Positions 44,261 to 55,270 of a stretch of DNA of 64,000 nt are shown here, one piece after another; within the stretch, counting starts at the first letter, position 1, and each line of letters begins with the position of its first letter. Origin of the DNA: Karalla daura (Eukaryota; Chordata; Actinopteri; Chaetodontiformes; Leiognathidae); contig CM055198.1 in NCBI GenBank assembly GCA_029224185.1, positions 6,452,210-6,516,209 on the forward strand, read 5' to 3'. The translations under genes were made by a program, and so were the position numbers. Below the pieces are notes generated by a model that saw only the letters and a program-made list of their open reading frames with translations, did not search any database and was not told where the DNA came from.

Positions 44261-45762
44261 TGTGTGTAGCGGATGTGTGAGGAGACCTAATCACTGCGAG
44301 GGGAGCACAGTCATGACATTTCCTCAAGTCTGTGCTGTGAGAGAACCAAAGCGAGGTTAGTTTCTTCTGGTGCTCCAAATGCCACAGCGTGTGAGGATGT
44401 GTTTCTCTGTGTATGTAATATTTATGTAATCCTTTGATGAGCTGGTTCAGTAACTGGAGTGTACTACACTATCCCTTAGATCCTGAAATCCAGAGTGAAA
44501 ACACACCACAAACACCCACAAAGCACTTCTCCCTGCCAGCAGACCGATTATATGACACATGCTTTGATATGAGTCATAAGTCCGGTAAAGCCCACGTAGC
44601 CTGTGCAGCTGAATATGACACAAGTCGCAACAGACTGACCGAACAGCTGACCTGTGTGTTGGCGGGCCAACACGCTGACTTTCTCTGCCTCGACCTCTTC
44701 CTTTCCATCCCAGACTGTTTATTATTCACTGCTCAGAAATGCTGAAAATAACCCAACCAAAGGTTATTATGTGACAAAGGTGACAACGTGACAAACACAC
44801 TGACCATATGGCTGTCACCGAAAGAGCTACGGTAACATTGGCAAGAATACAAACTAGACACAGCTGGTCATTTCCTAAAAAACCTGAGTCGAGCTGGCAA
44901 ACACTGTCCAAGTGCAACAATGGCCAGGGAACGGCATTGTGGGATACAGCGGAGCTGCTGAGCTGTGTTGTATAATAAGAGTATTGTGCAGCATTGAGCT
45001 AGAAACCATAAAGATGAAAACTTGGAAGAAGATCGTGTTTAAGTAGGGCATATGTAAAAAAGGGGGCGTGATGCAAAACACCATTCACTGCTGGATAGTG
45101 AACACCAAGCTGCATCCATCATCTTTGCTTTTTATCTATTTCTGTCCCTTTTATGCTGCAACAACACAATGAACAATGAGGCATATATATTAGAAGCAGA
45201 CTGTTAAAGTTAAGTGACTAAAGCTCAGAAGAGGCTTAGAGGTTTTTCTGACTCGTACTCAATTTGACAAGGTGATAATTTTCTCAGGTGGCCCATGCAG
45301 AACTGGATTTAATGCCACATTCCCCAATTCCTTAGTGTCTGTCTGCATTCAGATGCAGTGATAAGACATCCAAATGCCTGTAATTTACTCAACAGGTGCA
45401 ATCTGATTATGGGTATGTTCCTACCAACATCACAGCACTGCTGAAAACAAACCTGACAACCTGTTCACCGATTGGTTTTAAATGGTGGACCTGATCCTAA
45501 TCTGCCAGAGATGTGTTTTTCTTGTATGAAGTCAGCTGCTGGTGTTGGAATGGATGGGGCTGTTAGGAAACCTGACGTAGTACTGACTGTAGCACCATCT
45601 GAATTTGAGTCTGAGCTGCTCTGGATAAAGGAGCTTGATGCAGAATAATACTTTACGTCTTTACAACTTGGGCAATTTCATTTATCTAAACACTTGAAAT
45701 TAGTAACACTCACGAAACAGAAGTCATTCCCACCTCTACAGTTTTTCAAAATTTGTAAGTTT
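44261..45762. other. Unique sequence, no gene recognised
   Basis: The short phrase 'ctgctctggataaaggagct' near 45616 resembles a fish repeat phrase (gctctggataagagcgtctgc), but too little is present to call it. Confidence 0.5.
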
Positions 45763-45790
45763 AGATATTGACATTTACATGTCAATATCT
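45763..45790. other. 12-bp perfect inverted repeat, 4-nt loop
   Basis: The arms agatattgacat (45763-45774) and atgtcaatatct (45779-45790) are exact reverse complements around TTAC. Two G-U pairs could extend the RNA stem at its base. Confidence 0.85.
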
Positions 45791-48700
45791 GGCAAATAAA
45801 ATTTCGAAGGTCAACTAGAGCAGAGGTCAATTGGGCACATCGCACCTGTCTTGTCTGCTGCTGGATGTCATTCATCATTCAGTCACAAAGGCGAGCTGTA
45901 TCATTATAGCAAAACTTGTTTTTACAGCTTCCATAAACTGCAGGAACCTATTTGCAGTGAAATCTGAATCAGAAGATAAAAGAGCACATTTACAAACTCA
46001 ACTGAGGTTTGAAAGGTGCTTTGGAGCAGCCAATTGGCTTTGATTGAATAACTCATCACATACAGGTTATCTGCTGATTCCCAGTGACTTTCATTGTGAA
46101 AATCTTAGCATAAGATTAGTATAATATTAATTGCAGCCTCAATGCATTAATGGTTTAGAATTCAAAGGCCTTGGAGAGATTTTTTAAACCATTTTTTAAA
46201 AGAGAGAAGTTTTAAACCATATTGAGTCCAAGTTAAATACAAAAAACAGTTTTTAAAAAAAGAAAACTGTTGAAAGTCAGAGTCAACCTACCCTAGTGTG
46301 GACATAAGTGCACGTGAGCTCATCTGGAAGAAAATGAAACGAAAGCTCACTGCACCGTGGGATGCAGAACACGGGGCTTTTATCCAGCCAGCGATCTGAA
46401 AGATCAGCCAATGAAACCTTAGAAGATGAAACCTGTTGTGAATTTCTGGCAGAAGAAATGTTTAAATTATCAAAGTAGTCTGCTCCCACTCTGCCAAGCA
46501 AAGTTCACTGCCTTCGAGGAGAGTCTGAATCACGCTGAAAGTTCCTTTATTTCAGCATTGTCTGAGCAGTCACACTAGCACATTCAGTAGAGTTCGTCAG
46601 TAATGGTGCCAAGCGCTTACAGCCACCCAGTTTTAAACAAGTAATGCAAATAAATAAAGTGACAGAATCGTTGAGGGAAGCGACTTTTTGCTCTGACTTT
46701 TTACTCTGATTGCTCTGAGTGGAGAAGGTTCACCAGGCGCCTAATCCTGTAATTTAGTTTTGCCCTAATGTACTGTTACTGTTGTGTGGATAAATTAGTG
46801 TCATGGGATGGAAAGAAGAGTGCTCATATTCTTTGCCAGCAAATAAAAAAAAGAGAGAAAAAAAAACAAGAGATCAGAACAGTCGGATTCAAAAAGAAAT
46901 TGTTAACAGACGAAGGGGATGTGAGACTATCAGAGATTAACTGAGAGAGGGAAGGAGTGGATGCCAGCAAACTTTAGCGGCCCTGGCACAAAGTTTGGCT
47001 TTGGAAGACAGATCATTAACGGACCATGTGGACAGTTTGGAGGCTTCATCAGCCCTCGCAGTGCTTAGCTTCCAATTAGTTTGACCTCTTCCCTTCCGCT
47101 GTCAACATTTATTGCTGTCTTTTTGCTGCAAAATTAATTATGGTTAACAACTGGCAAACATTAACAAACATATTAACAGTCTACTAAAAGGAGTTGACGG
47201 CTCCAGTGGCTACCAGTCAAACTGGAGAAGTTGGAGGCAAAGTGGTTTTTATTGCTGAAAGTTTTTTTTTCTTTTTGTTACTTGACTGCAGTTTTACCCT
47301 TCCTCGCTCTGTTGTTTGCTGGGCAAGGATCGGGCGCTAAGCTGCCAACACTCTCACATGTGATTGATGCTCTACTATCCTCCAGTATGTCACCAAACAA
47401 TGGAGTGCAACAGATCTGCAAACTGTTCACCACTATGTGACCATTCCAGATGAAGTCTTTCCTGGAAAATACAAATATTTCTGCCAAAAAATAATATTCC
47501 CTATTCTCATTTTAAAAAGACAGAGCAAATACTATGTTTCTACAACTCAGAACGGTTTCTGTTATTGCTTATGCAATTAATGCTACAATACAGTACTTTT
47601 TCAACTCATTCTTCACGTCAAGTTATCACAATGAAGACATCTCAGAAAATGTCATCCATGCATCAAAAGTTAAATAAAAGAGACATAATTTACCAAATGA
47701 CACTTTACAACAACGGTCACCAATACCCACTAGATGTAAAATTTATCCAGCAAGGGATTTGTTCAACAATTCAGCACGGATTCTGCAGAGCAAAAGCAGC
47801 ACTGGGTGTGTAGACTGGTCATCCTTGATTTTGAGATTGCAGCGAACCTGAGGACTCATAAACCTGAACCAAGGAGTCGAGGTGGGCGGCTGCTGTGCTC
47901 AGGGGCCACTACAAGATCAAGCATTAATGACTTGGACTGAATGCGGGGAGCAACGCAAAGCCAGTGGAGAGTAATGAAAAGTGGAGTGAGCACTAATTGG
48001 GTTGAGGTGTTCTTGTGTCAGGCCCTGATATTCTGCATGCAGAGCCATTGCTAATGTGATTAGGGAAACCTGTGCTTTCCCTGTAAGACAAGTCACAACG
48101 TTTGCTGTGGGTGAGTACAACGAAAAGCTAATTATTTCTATTTTTGTATGTGAACAATGACGATGATGATGAAAGGTCCACAAAAACATACTCGACACAT
48201 TCACTTCTCTCTGCTCTACCCATTTATCAGAAAGCTAAGAAGGTGCAGGATAGCACAAGGGTGGGTCAGATAGTGTGGACCAAAGCTCTCGCCATGAACC
48301 CAACTTGTTAGTAAATGTAGAGAGCCAAACCAAGACAACATGCTCTCCACCCTCTGAGGGGACTTTACATTGGACCAGAAATTTCCAATCCTCTGTCATA
48401 GCGAAACATTATTTGTCACACCATATGGCTGACGCTGCATGGGGTGGGGGTGGGGTGGTGAAAAAAAAAGCACTGGCAACCACACAAACTGGAAAACGGG
48501 TGCAGTACAACTCACTGTCAGACGCATGTGGTCGTATTAGATTAATTCAGTTGTGAAAAATGTCCCATAGGGTGAGCTTTAACTGACGTCACCACATGGA
48601 AAATTAATCACAAGGCCATGCGTCCAATGTCAAAGTCAAAATGCAAAGGAGGAAAAGGTTAAACTGATGAGGCGTGATGGGGATTCATCACTGGCAGGCA

Positions 48701-49890
48701 GTATCCATCACACGCAGCCCCGGCTCCACTTAGCGTGGTAAAAGAACACTATTGATACAGCAAATTGATGTTCCTCCATTTTTCAAGGATTAATCAGAAG
48801 CAGCTGGTCACCTTCTTTTCTTGCAATGGCTGGGTAATACACAGTTCACCCTGCTCCTGTTCGTATGCATATGACATATAAGGCATATTTTGCAGCTGAA
48901 CTTGTTGTGACAACAACAACATTGCCTGAATAAACATAGGTTTTTTTTTCCAATTGAGTCATGCAACACTATGCTGAGCTCGCATTGGTTTACACAACAG
49001 AAAATATTCAGTGAAACTAGACACCGAAAAGCTGCATAAACACAAGGGCACTGAGCACCGAGACCATCATGCTTTCAGGTTTTTTAATAATGAACATTAA
49101 AATGCTTAACAATCCCATCCTTGTATAATAAGAATAAATCGATAATTTGTATTTATATTATCTTCTATCTTTAGGCCAAGAGCAACCTAACCTTAGTCTG
49201 TATGTGGACATGTAAACTTTTATCTATTTTTTAAAATTTTTCACACTACTATCATTACAGTGGTAACTATGACCGGCTTTACCTGCATTTCAAGATCCAT
49301 AAACAGTGAAGGTCAGAGGACAGCGTAAAGAAAAACAGACAGAGAGAAAGGACACAACTGGCAATAATTAGTATGACCGGCACACATTAAATAACTTCAG
49401 TACAGTATGGTCGTACAGGGAAACATAAACCATAGGTGTAAATATAAAAACAACTGTGCCAGAATGAACAGAATATAATTGGAATCGCATTTCATTAGGT
49501 TAGAGGCAAACATCTGGGGCTGGTAAACATGGGAATAGCGAGCACAGAGCTGCAGAAAGGCTCTAGCTTCTTCACTTTGAGACTAATTAGGTGATTTCTC
49601 CTGCAGGAGTGGAGGCTGAAAAGGTCCGGTCCATGCCAGGGTGAGATAGAGAGCGTGCCAACTCAGTCTGCCATAGCAGCATGGAAGACGCTCTGCAGTT
49701 AGGCCCGGAGATGAGGTGAACAGCACGTGGGTACATTAGCAGATAGAGTGTAAAATCATTATTTTAGAGAATATGATAGAAAGTTAATGTGGACCCCAGG
49801 AATTGCTGAAGGCTGCAAAGTAGCGAGATGACCTGAATCACAGCCAATTTTGTCAATGGATTGTTTATTATCATCATATGCTTGCATCCA
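45791..49890. other. Unique sequence, no gene recognised
   Basis: A pyrimidine tract ending in 'gttacttgactgcag' (47262-47291) resembles a strong 3' splice site, but no convincing exon follows. The block at 46960-47180 is non-repetitive, with homeodomain-type words (ccaattagt, aaattaattatggttaac). G-rich 'ggggtgggggtggggtgg' lies at 48441-48458 and falls short of four full G runs. Confidence 0.45.
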
Positions 49891-49917
49891 TGTGTGTGTG
49901 TGTGTGCGTGTGTGTGT
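49891..49917 (+). repeat. (TG)8CG(TG)n microsatellite
   Basis: TG run with one CG interruption. The same layout recurs 455 bp downstream. Confidence 0.9.
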
Positions 49918-50356
49918 TTGTGTGTCTGGATGGGTTAGGAAAAAGATGAGTAATGAAAACTGGATTGCCTCCATCTCTCGAGGGGGGTGAAAAAAACAAC
50001 AGTAAAAAAAAATAAAAATTAGAAAACTCGCAGCACTTCTCTTAGAGTGAAGGTTAATGCAAACTCCAGAGGCTGAATGACTTTGTGTTGAATTGCAGAG
50101 GAGAGAATGTGGGAGGAGGACAAAGAGGGAAAAGAGAGAGCACTGCAACCAAACCCGCTGGTGACTTCACATTCAAGAAGCCTGACATTAAAAACTGAAG
50201 CCGAGACGGAACGGAGGAGAAGAAAGAGCACGAGTGGAAACACCCACCGGCTGTTCAGCATAGCAAACATCGCTCCTTTGAAACCTGTCAAGAGCTGCTC
50301 TCGCCTGGAATCCTCTAATTCGTCCTCTTCACTTCACCTCATAGCAGGTGGTTCCA

Positions 50357-50388
50357 TGTGTGTGTGTGTGTGTGTGCGTGTGTGTGTG
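50357..50388 (+). repeat. (TG)10CG(TG)5 microsatellite
   Basis: TG run with one CG interruption at 50377. It begins after 'ccatg', as does the array at 49891. Confidence 0.92.
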
Positions 50389-52319
50389 CAGCATGTGACA
50401 ACAGCAGACAAGTGTGTTTATGTATCTTTTTGTCGGTTGTAAATGTGGCACCGTTAAGGGCTGCAGGTGGTCTCCCTCCACTGCATGTTTAAGCTGGAAT
50501 TTACACACCTCCCAGTCGCCCACAGTGAAAATCTGTCATTAGCGGGTGATTAAGAAATGGAGTTTCCGACAAATAAAGGCCTGAAAGCAGAGGCAGATAA
50601 TGTTTTAATGAGTCCAAACCCCCAGCATGCAAACAAACAGAGCACAGGGTTTATTTATCATGTGCGCGCCCCGGACACCAGGCTAGGGGCTGCACACAAA
50701 CGCAGTGTCCCCGTGAAAAAAAGAAAATAACACAATGTGATTAACAGGCGTTGTTCTCCTGTGTCTGGTGGGACAGCACAGCATGGCCATGGTCCTGCTG
50801 CTACATCTCTAATCTGTTTTTATCTGGCCGAGCCTTGTTTCTCTGTCCCTCCTTAGTTTAAGTCCCTGTCTCTCTGCCCTGCACTCTATCCATCCTCGCT
50901 CCACTCTCCACTCTTTCGTATCGCACGCTCTACATTACATTAAGACCGGACGTCCGGCCTTTTACACACGCTTGTTTTATCCCCTAAGAAGTCCTGTACA
51001 TCTCAGACACTGCCCGATACATCGACATTCCCAAGCTCGTTCTTGGTGACTTACGACACAGCTTGGGCCGAATCCAATTCACACTCAGTCAATCGCAGAC
51101 AAAGCCTTTAAGAGACAGGGCCGCTCCTCTTCTCCTCCCCTCACTTTTTCCTCTTTGTTGCACTGCTTTTCACCAAGCTGGACAGTTGGTAGAGCTAAGC
51201 TGATTGAGTTGAAATACTCCAGCAGCATCAGATAGAGGAGACACAGAGAGAAAAGGTCTGGCTTTGAACTAGGGTAGGGTATCGCCTGCAGTCTCCTCCC
51301 TTTAACTCTCTCACTACAGATATGTTGGACAAAGTGTTGATTAAAAGAAGCAGCCCTCAAGAAAATTACAGTAAAGTAAAATTAATGCTAATAACATCAA
51401 AACAAGCATGCATCTATAGAATCTACCTAGAATGAAACAGCATTTATCTATACAGTATTATTCCGCAAAATGTGAATATGTACGGCAGGTTTAAAAGCAT
51501 CATCATCATTTCATTTCATCTCATTCATTTCATCTCATTTCGGATAATGTAAGTTATGTTTAAAAGACATGCAAATCTGAGCAGGTGCATGATTGAAATA
51601 CAAGTACAAAGCAAATCATGCTGCCTCCAACCAGCAAAATAGTTTGTCTTATGCTTGTCTCCATTCAGGTATGCAAGTTTAAATTTGCAAGTTTGAGTTT
51701 CTAGTGGCAGAGTACATGCACCTAGTTCTTCCTTATTATCTGATCCTCCTCTAACTCTGGCTCAAATATACAAGGTTGGATGTGTATGAGACCAACAGCT
51801 GTATTGCTTCAGATACTTCTACATTCAGGAAAAAATTCTTAAGCCCTGTTGTGTAGCAGAGAACAGAAAGTAACATAGTCAGTCATCTGAATGGAGGGCA
51901 AGACAGTGTTTAACCTACAGTATGTGGTGTTGCTAGATTAGCATAGTAGGGCACCAGACCTGCTCAGAAACAGATCTAAACATACCCACAATAACAAAAA
52001 GGGACTGTAAAAACACATAGTTTCTGAGGCATTTCTGATCAAGCCGATGTTCAAAATTGTCTTACCCCAGACAACAACAATAAATACTCTACAATACAAC
52101 TATTGTAGCTCCCTTTTAAGTAAAATTGCAATATGCAACAATCCATCTGTGCACACAGTTATGGAGAAAAGAAGAGAAATGATTACATTGGTTTGAAGGG
52201 ATTGTGATGTAGGAAAAAAATAATTGCTTTGCCGTAACCAAACACAGCAAATGTTTTCAAATATTTGGAGTAAAACATTGAACTGAACAAGCAGCTGCAC
52301 TGGATCCTGCTCAAAACCG
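50389..52319. other. Unique sequence, no gene recognised
   Basis: A short ATTTC/ATCTC tract lies at 51498-51541. Nothing else organised was seen. Confidence 0.5.
51498..51541 (+). repeat. Short (CAT)n and (CATTT/CATCT)n tract
   Basis: Three CAT units followed by alternating catttcat and catctcat words. Confidence 0.8.
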
Positions 52320-52710
52320 TCATGGCATCACACTGACACCAGCCCAGCGACAATGACTCCACCGATGGAGACGTGCAGCTCTGTCCTGTTTAAAGGACAG
52401 GAGATGGAGGTCAGTTTGTGTGTGAAGACTGGTGAAGGAGAGACAGGAGGCTGAGGTGGAACCACAGTCGGGACACTGGAGAGAAGCTCTGGCCCTGTGG
52501 CTCTGACAGAAGACAGGCTGGGAGGGAGGACAGCTGTCCTGCTTCGGATCAGCCACAGGAGGACACGAGGACAGCAGCAAGGACTGGACCATTACAGGGC
52601 ACACACCATCCCTCTGGCTGACCGCGGCAACAAAGAGTGACTCCACAGTGCCACAGAGATCCCATCACGAGAGGATGTGGCCTTCATTTAAACCAAAGAC
52701 TCCAGGCTTC
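52320..52710. other. GC-rich block of unknown origin
   Basis: Composition is clearly richer in G and C than the flanks. It holds a perfect 14-bp palindrome, aggacagctgtcct (52527-52540), and a 7-bp inverted repeat, ctgtcct/aggacag (52381-52400). The minus strand is open for 108 codons (Ser/Cys-rich, no domain recognised). It may be part of a transposable element or a tandemly unstable locus, since two long CA arrays follow. Confidence 0.35.
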
Positions 52711-52765
52711 TGGCCTACATAAGAACCACTGGATCTAGACTGTTCTCCTGCAGCAAAGAGAGGGC

Positions 52766-52767
<2 letters not shown>

Positions 52768-52831
<64 letters not shown>
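52768..52831 (+). repeat. (CA)32 microsatellite
   Basis: Sixty-four uninterrupted nucleotides of CA following 'agggcttca'. Confidence 0.98.
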
Positions 52832-52832
<1 letters not shown>

Positions 52833-53068
52833 CACGAGGGTTCCCCTGAGCCTACAAGTAAAAGCCAAACTAATTTCTGTTATCAGGTGATTTAATGTTC
52901 ATTTCCCCCATTATGAATGGTCATCATCTCACCATCTGCTGGGCTGCAGCTCCCATCAGCTCAGCAGACGTCGTGTGATCTAATAGTATCAGACAGGTGT
53001 GAGACGCACAGGGTAAAAACACAGCTCTGCTCCAGTGGAGGGAGCCGGACTGAGGCCAACTCTCTGGC

Positions 53069-53224
<156 letters not shown>

Positions 53225-53435
53225 CCTTGACAGACATGACTCACACTTGCCAGGCAAAAAAGTCATGTTTAAACAATTCTCTCATTAACTTTCTCTAAAT
53301 GCAATTGTTATTCTGAGGCACTGATTACAACCCTGCATATTATGCACATTCACAAAGTTTCACAGTCGCAGCCCAATTTGTGCAGCTGTTTTTATGTGAC
53401 TTGGTAGCTGAGCTGTGAAAGCTATGCAGAAGGAG

Positions 53436-53437
<2 letters not shown>

Positions 53438-53470
<33 letters not shown>
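53438..53470 (+). repeat. (CT)16 microsatellite
   Basis: CT run of 33 nt followed by AGTG and a further short CT run to about 53484. Confidence 0.95.
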
Positions 53471-53473
<3 letters not shown>

Positions 53474-53484
53474 GTCTCTCTCTC

Positions 53485-54545
53485 ATCTCCTGCAACGTCT
53501 GAGCAGAGCTCAGCCACCTATAGCTTTGAAGTTCAGTATACTGTAAGTCTCGTTTCATCTGTCATGGGAAACTTAGCAGGAGATCTCACCTAAGCTTTAC
53601 AAATCCAAATCATGCAGTATGCTAATGATATGTTCTGTACAAGCTAAACTGGATAAAAATGCTACAAGTGCATTTTATTCATTCTCCTTAAGAGTCAGAG
53701 CCTTAGTACAATGTGTATGGAAAAGTACTCTCTTCTAAATGGAATATAAGATAATTTAGCCCACTAGAGTTCACCCCATTACGACAATGAAAACAATATT
53801 GTTGTTTTAAATTAAAGGAGAGGTGAGTCACTCTGGAGGAGGACTGGTTTACCACCTCTCATTCCTTACACGTTAGAGTGACTGTCCCTGTGCCCCCAAA
53901 ATTACAACAAAATTTCAACGTTTCCTAGCAACGGCAAACTAAACCAGAGTCTAAGAAGTACGCACAAAATCCAAATCTGAGTGGAATATTCTCCAGAAAA
54001 ACGAAACCTTGGTATGTGTTTTCTGGATGGGAAATGATGAAAGCAAAACATCAGGGTTATTTTGACTACAATAGAGTTTACCACAAAGAGAATGTAAAGT
54101 CTCTAATGCAGAGGGAGAATAGTGCCTTTACCTCTCGTTTATTTCTTATAGGCAACACCTCACCACTGCTCCTTCCGTGGATTTCCTTTGAAGCTGCATT
54201 ATATAATCTTCAGAAAGGAATGAACACAGCAAAAACTTGTCTTCCCTGTGCAGATGAAAAGATCTGGGCTGCGGGGCCTCGCGCTGCTAGAGTTGAGCAT
54301 CGGAGGGGATCACAATCCTCGCACGGAGCAGTTTGACCGCAGCAACTAGACAATGAACATTTCCACAGCGAAGGCCAAAAGTCACCCCTGTTCATCAGTA
54401 TGAGAGGCTGCCACACGTGTATTATGCGTCAGAGGTTTGTACTGCTTACTGGGTTTTTTTTATGCGTGATTGACAATGATGGCTGAGCTGTTTGTTTCAC
54501 ACTATCAAGTCAATGAGACACACATCCAGGACGCTGGAGATCAGT
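53485..54545. other. Unique sequence, no gene recognised
   Basis: A short CpG-containing patch (gcggggcctcgcgctgctag) lies near 54272. No exon-like boundaries are seen. Confidence 0.5.
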
Positions 54546-54805
54546 GTTTAGTGTTTGCCTCACAGCAAGAGGCTCTAGGACATTCTGAGGTCAGTGCTCT
54601 CCATGTGTATGCATGGGTTTTACCTAGGCACTCTGGTTACACTCCAATGGTCCAAAAATATGCATTAAGGTTCACTGCAGACTCCAAAGTGCCTCTTGTG
54701 TGTGAAAGTGAATGGTGTGTGTACCCTGCACTTGACTAGTGACCTGTCCAGGGTGTACCCCCCCACCCCCTCCCAAAACACACCAGCAGCACAGTTGGGT
54801 ACTAA
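54546..54805 (+). repeat. Dispersed teleost-type repeat
   Basis: The copy begins with 'agtgtttgcctcacagcaag' and contains 'gcatgggttttacctaggca', 'ctctggttacactccaatgg', 'tccaaaaatatgcatt', 'gtgaatggtgtgtgtaccct' and 'agtgacctgtccagggtgta'. These are in the family order, followed by a C-rich run (three C blocks at 54758-54774) and 'accagcagcacagttgggta'. It keeps the unexpanded 'gaatggtgtgtgt' motif that became (GT)30 in the 22.7-kb copy. Confidence 0.8.
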
Positions 54806-55129
54806 GATAATGTACAGTTAAATATCAAGCCTCAGCTCTTCTCAACAGAGTCGCACATGATTCTTGATTCACGCCATCGCTTTCAATCAACTCATGTCAC
54901 AGCCGAGCAAGTTGTTTGACACCTTCAATAACCGCCCGTCAGTGTCACTGTATCAACTGAAACCAACTGTGTGGAAACAGACCAATATAACATCAATTTA
55001 CAGTATAGCTCAGTTGCTTTTCTCCTCCTATTGATGGAACGATCACCGGGATTGATGGTCCTCGGGATTTCTCGTATCCTGCTGTCAGGGTTCTGAGCAT
55101 CAGCGGCAAACTGGGATTTCCATCGCACA
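54806..55129. other. Spacer between two opposite repeat copies
   Basis: About 320 bp with no feature recognised. The flanking family members are in opposite orientation. Confidence 0.5.
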
Positions 55130-55270
55130 CAGGGCAAAGAAAGGGGATACACACTGGACAGACAACGCACACTATATTAACTCTCCCACTCATACTTACA
55201 GGCAATTTAGAGTTCAACTGACCTAAACATGCATGCTTTTGGACTGTGGGAAAGAAAAGGGAGAAAGGGC
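55130..55270 (-). repeat. Dispersed teleost-type repeat, inverted copy
   Basis: The plus-strand words 'ggggatacacactggacag', 'acttacaggcaatttagagt', 'gacctaaacatgcatgc' and 'ttttggactgtgggaaagaa' are the reverse complement of the family core. In the consensus these read 'gggtacaccctggacagg', 'gggcaatttagagtc', 'cctaacatgcatg-ttttggactgtgggagg'. It is truncated at both ends. Confidence 0.75.

Noticed and set aside
44002..44280. 92-codon frame in the CpG-richer block
   Set aside because: High GC lowers stop frequency. The translation shows no recognised domain, so the block is annotated by composition only.
45590..45650. Short phrase like a fish repeat 'ctctggataa-agcg'
   Set aside because: Only about 20 bases resemble it, with no further part of the repeat around them.
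52880..52910. Endonuclease-like words FLLSGDFNVHF in LINE style
   Set aside because: They need a one-base frameshift to read GDFN, there are stops just upstream, and the sequence after it does not follow any LINE endonuclease that I know. The match is too short to call.
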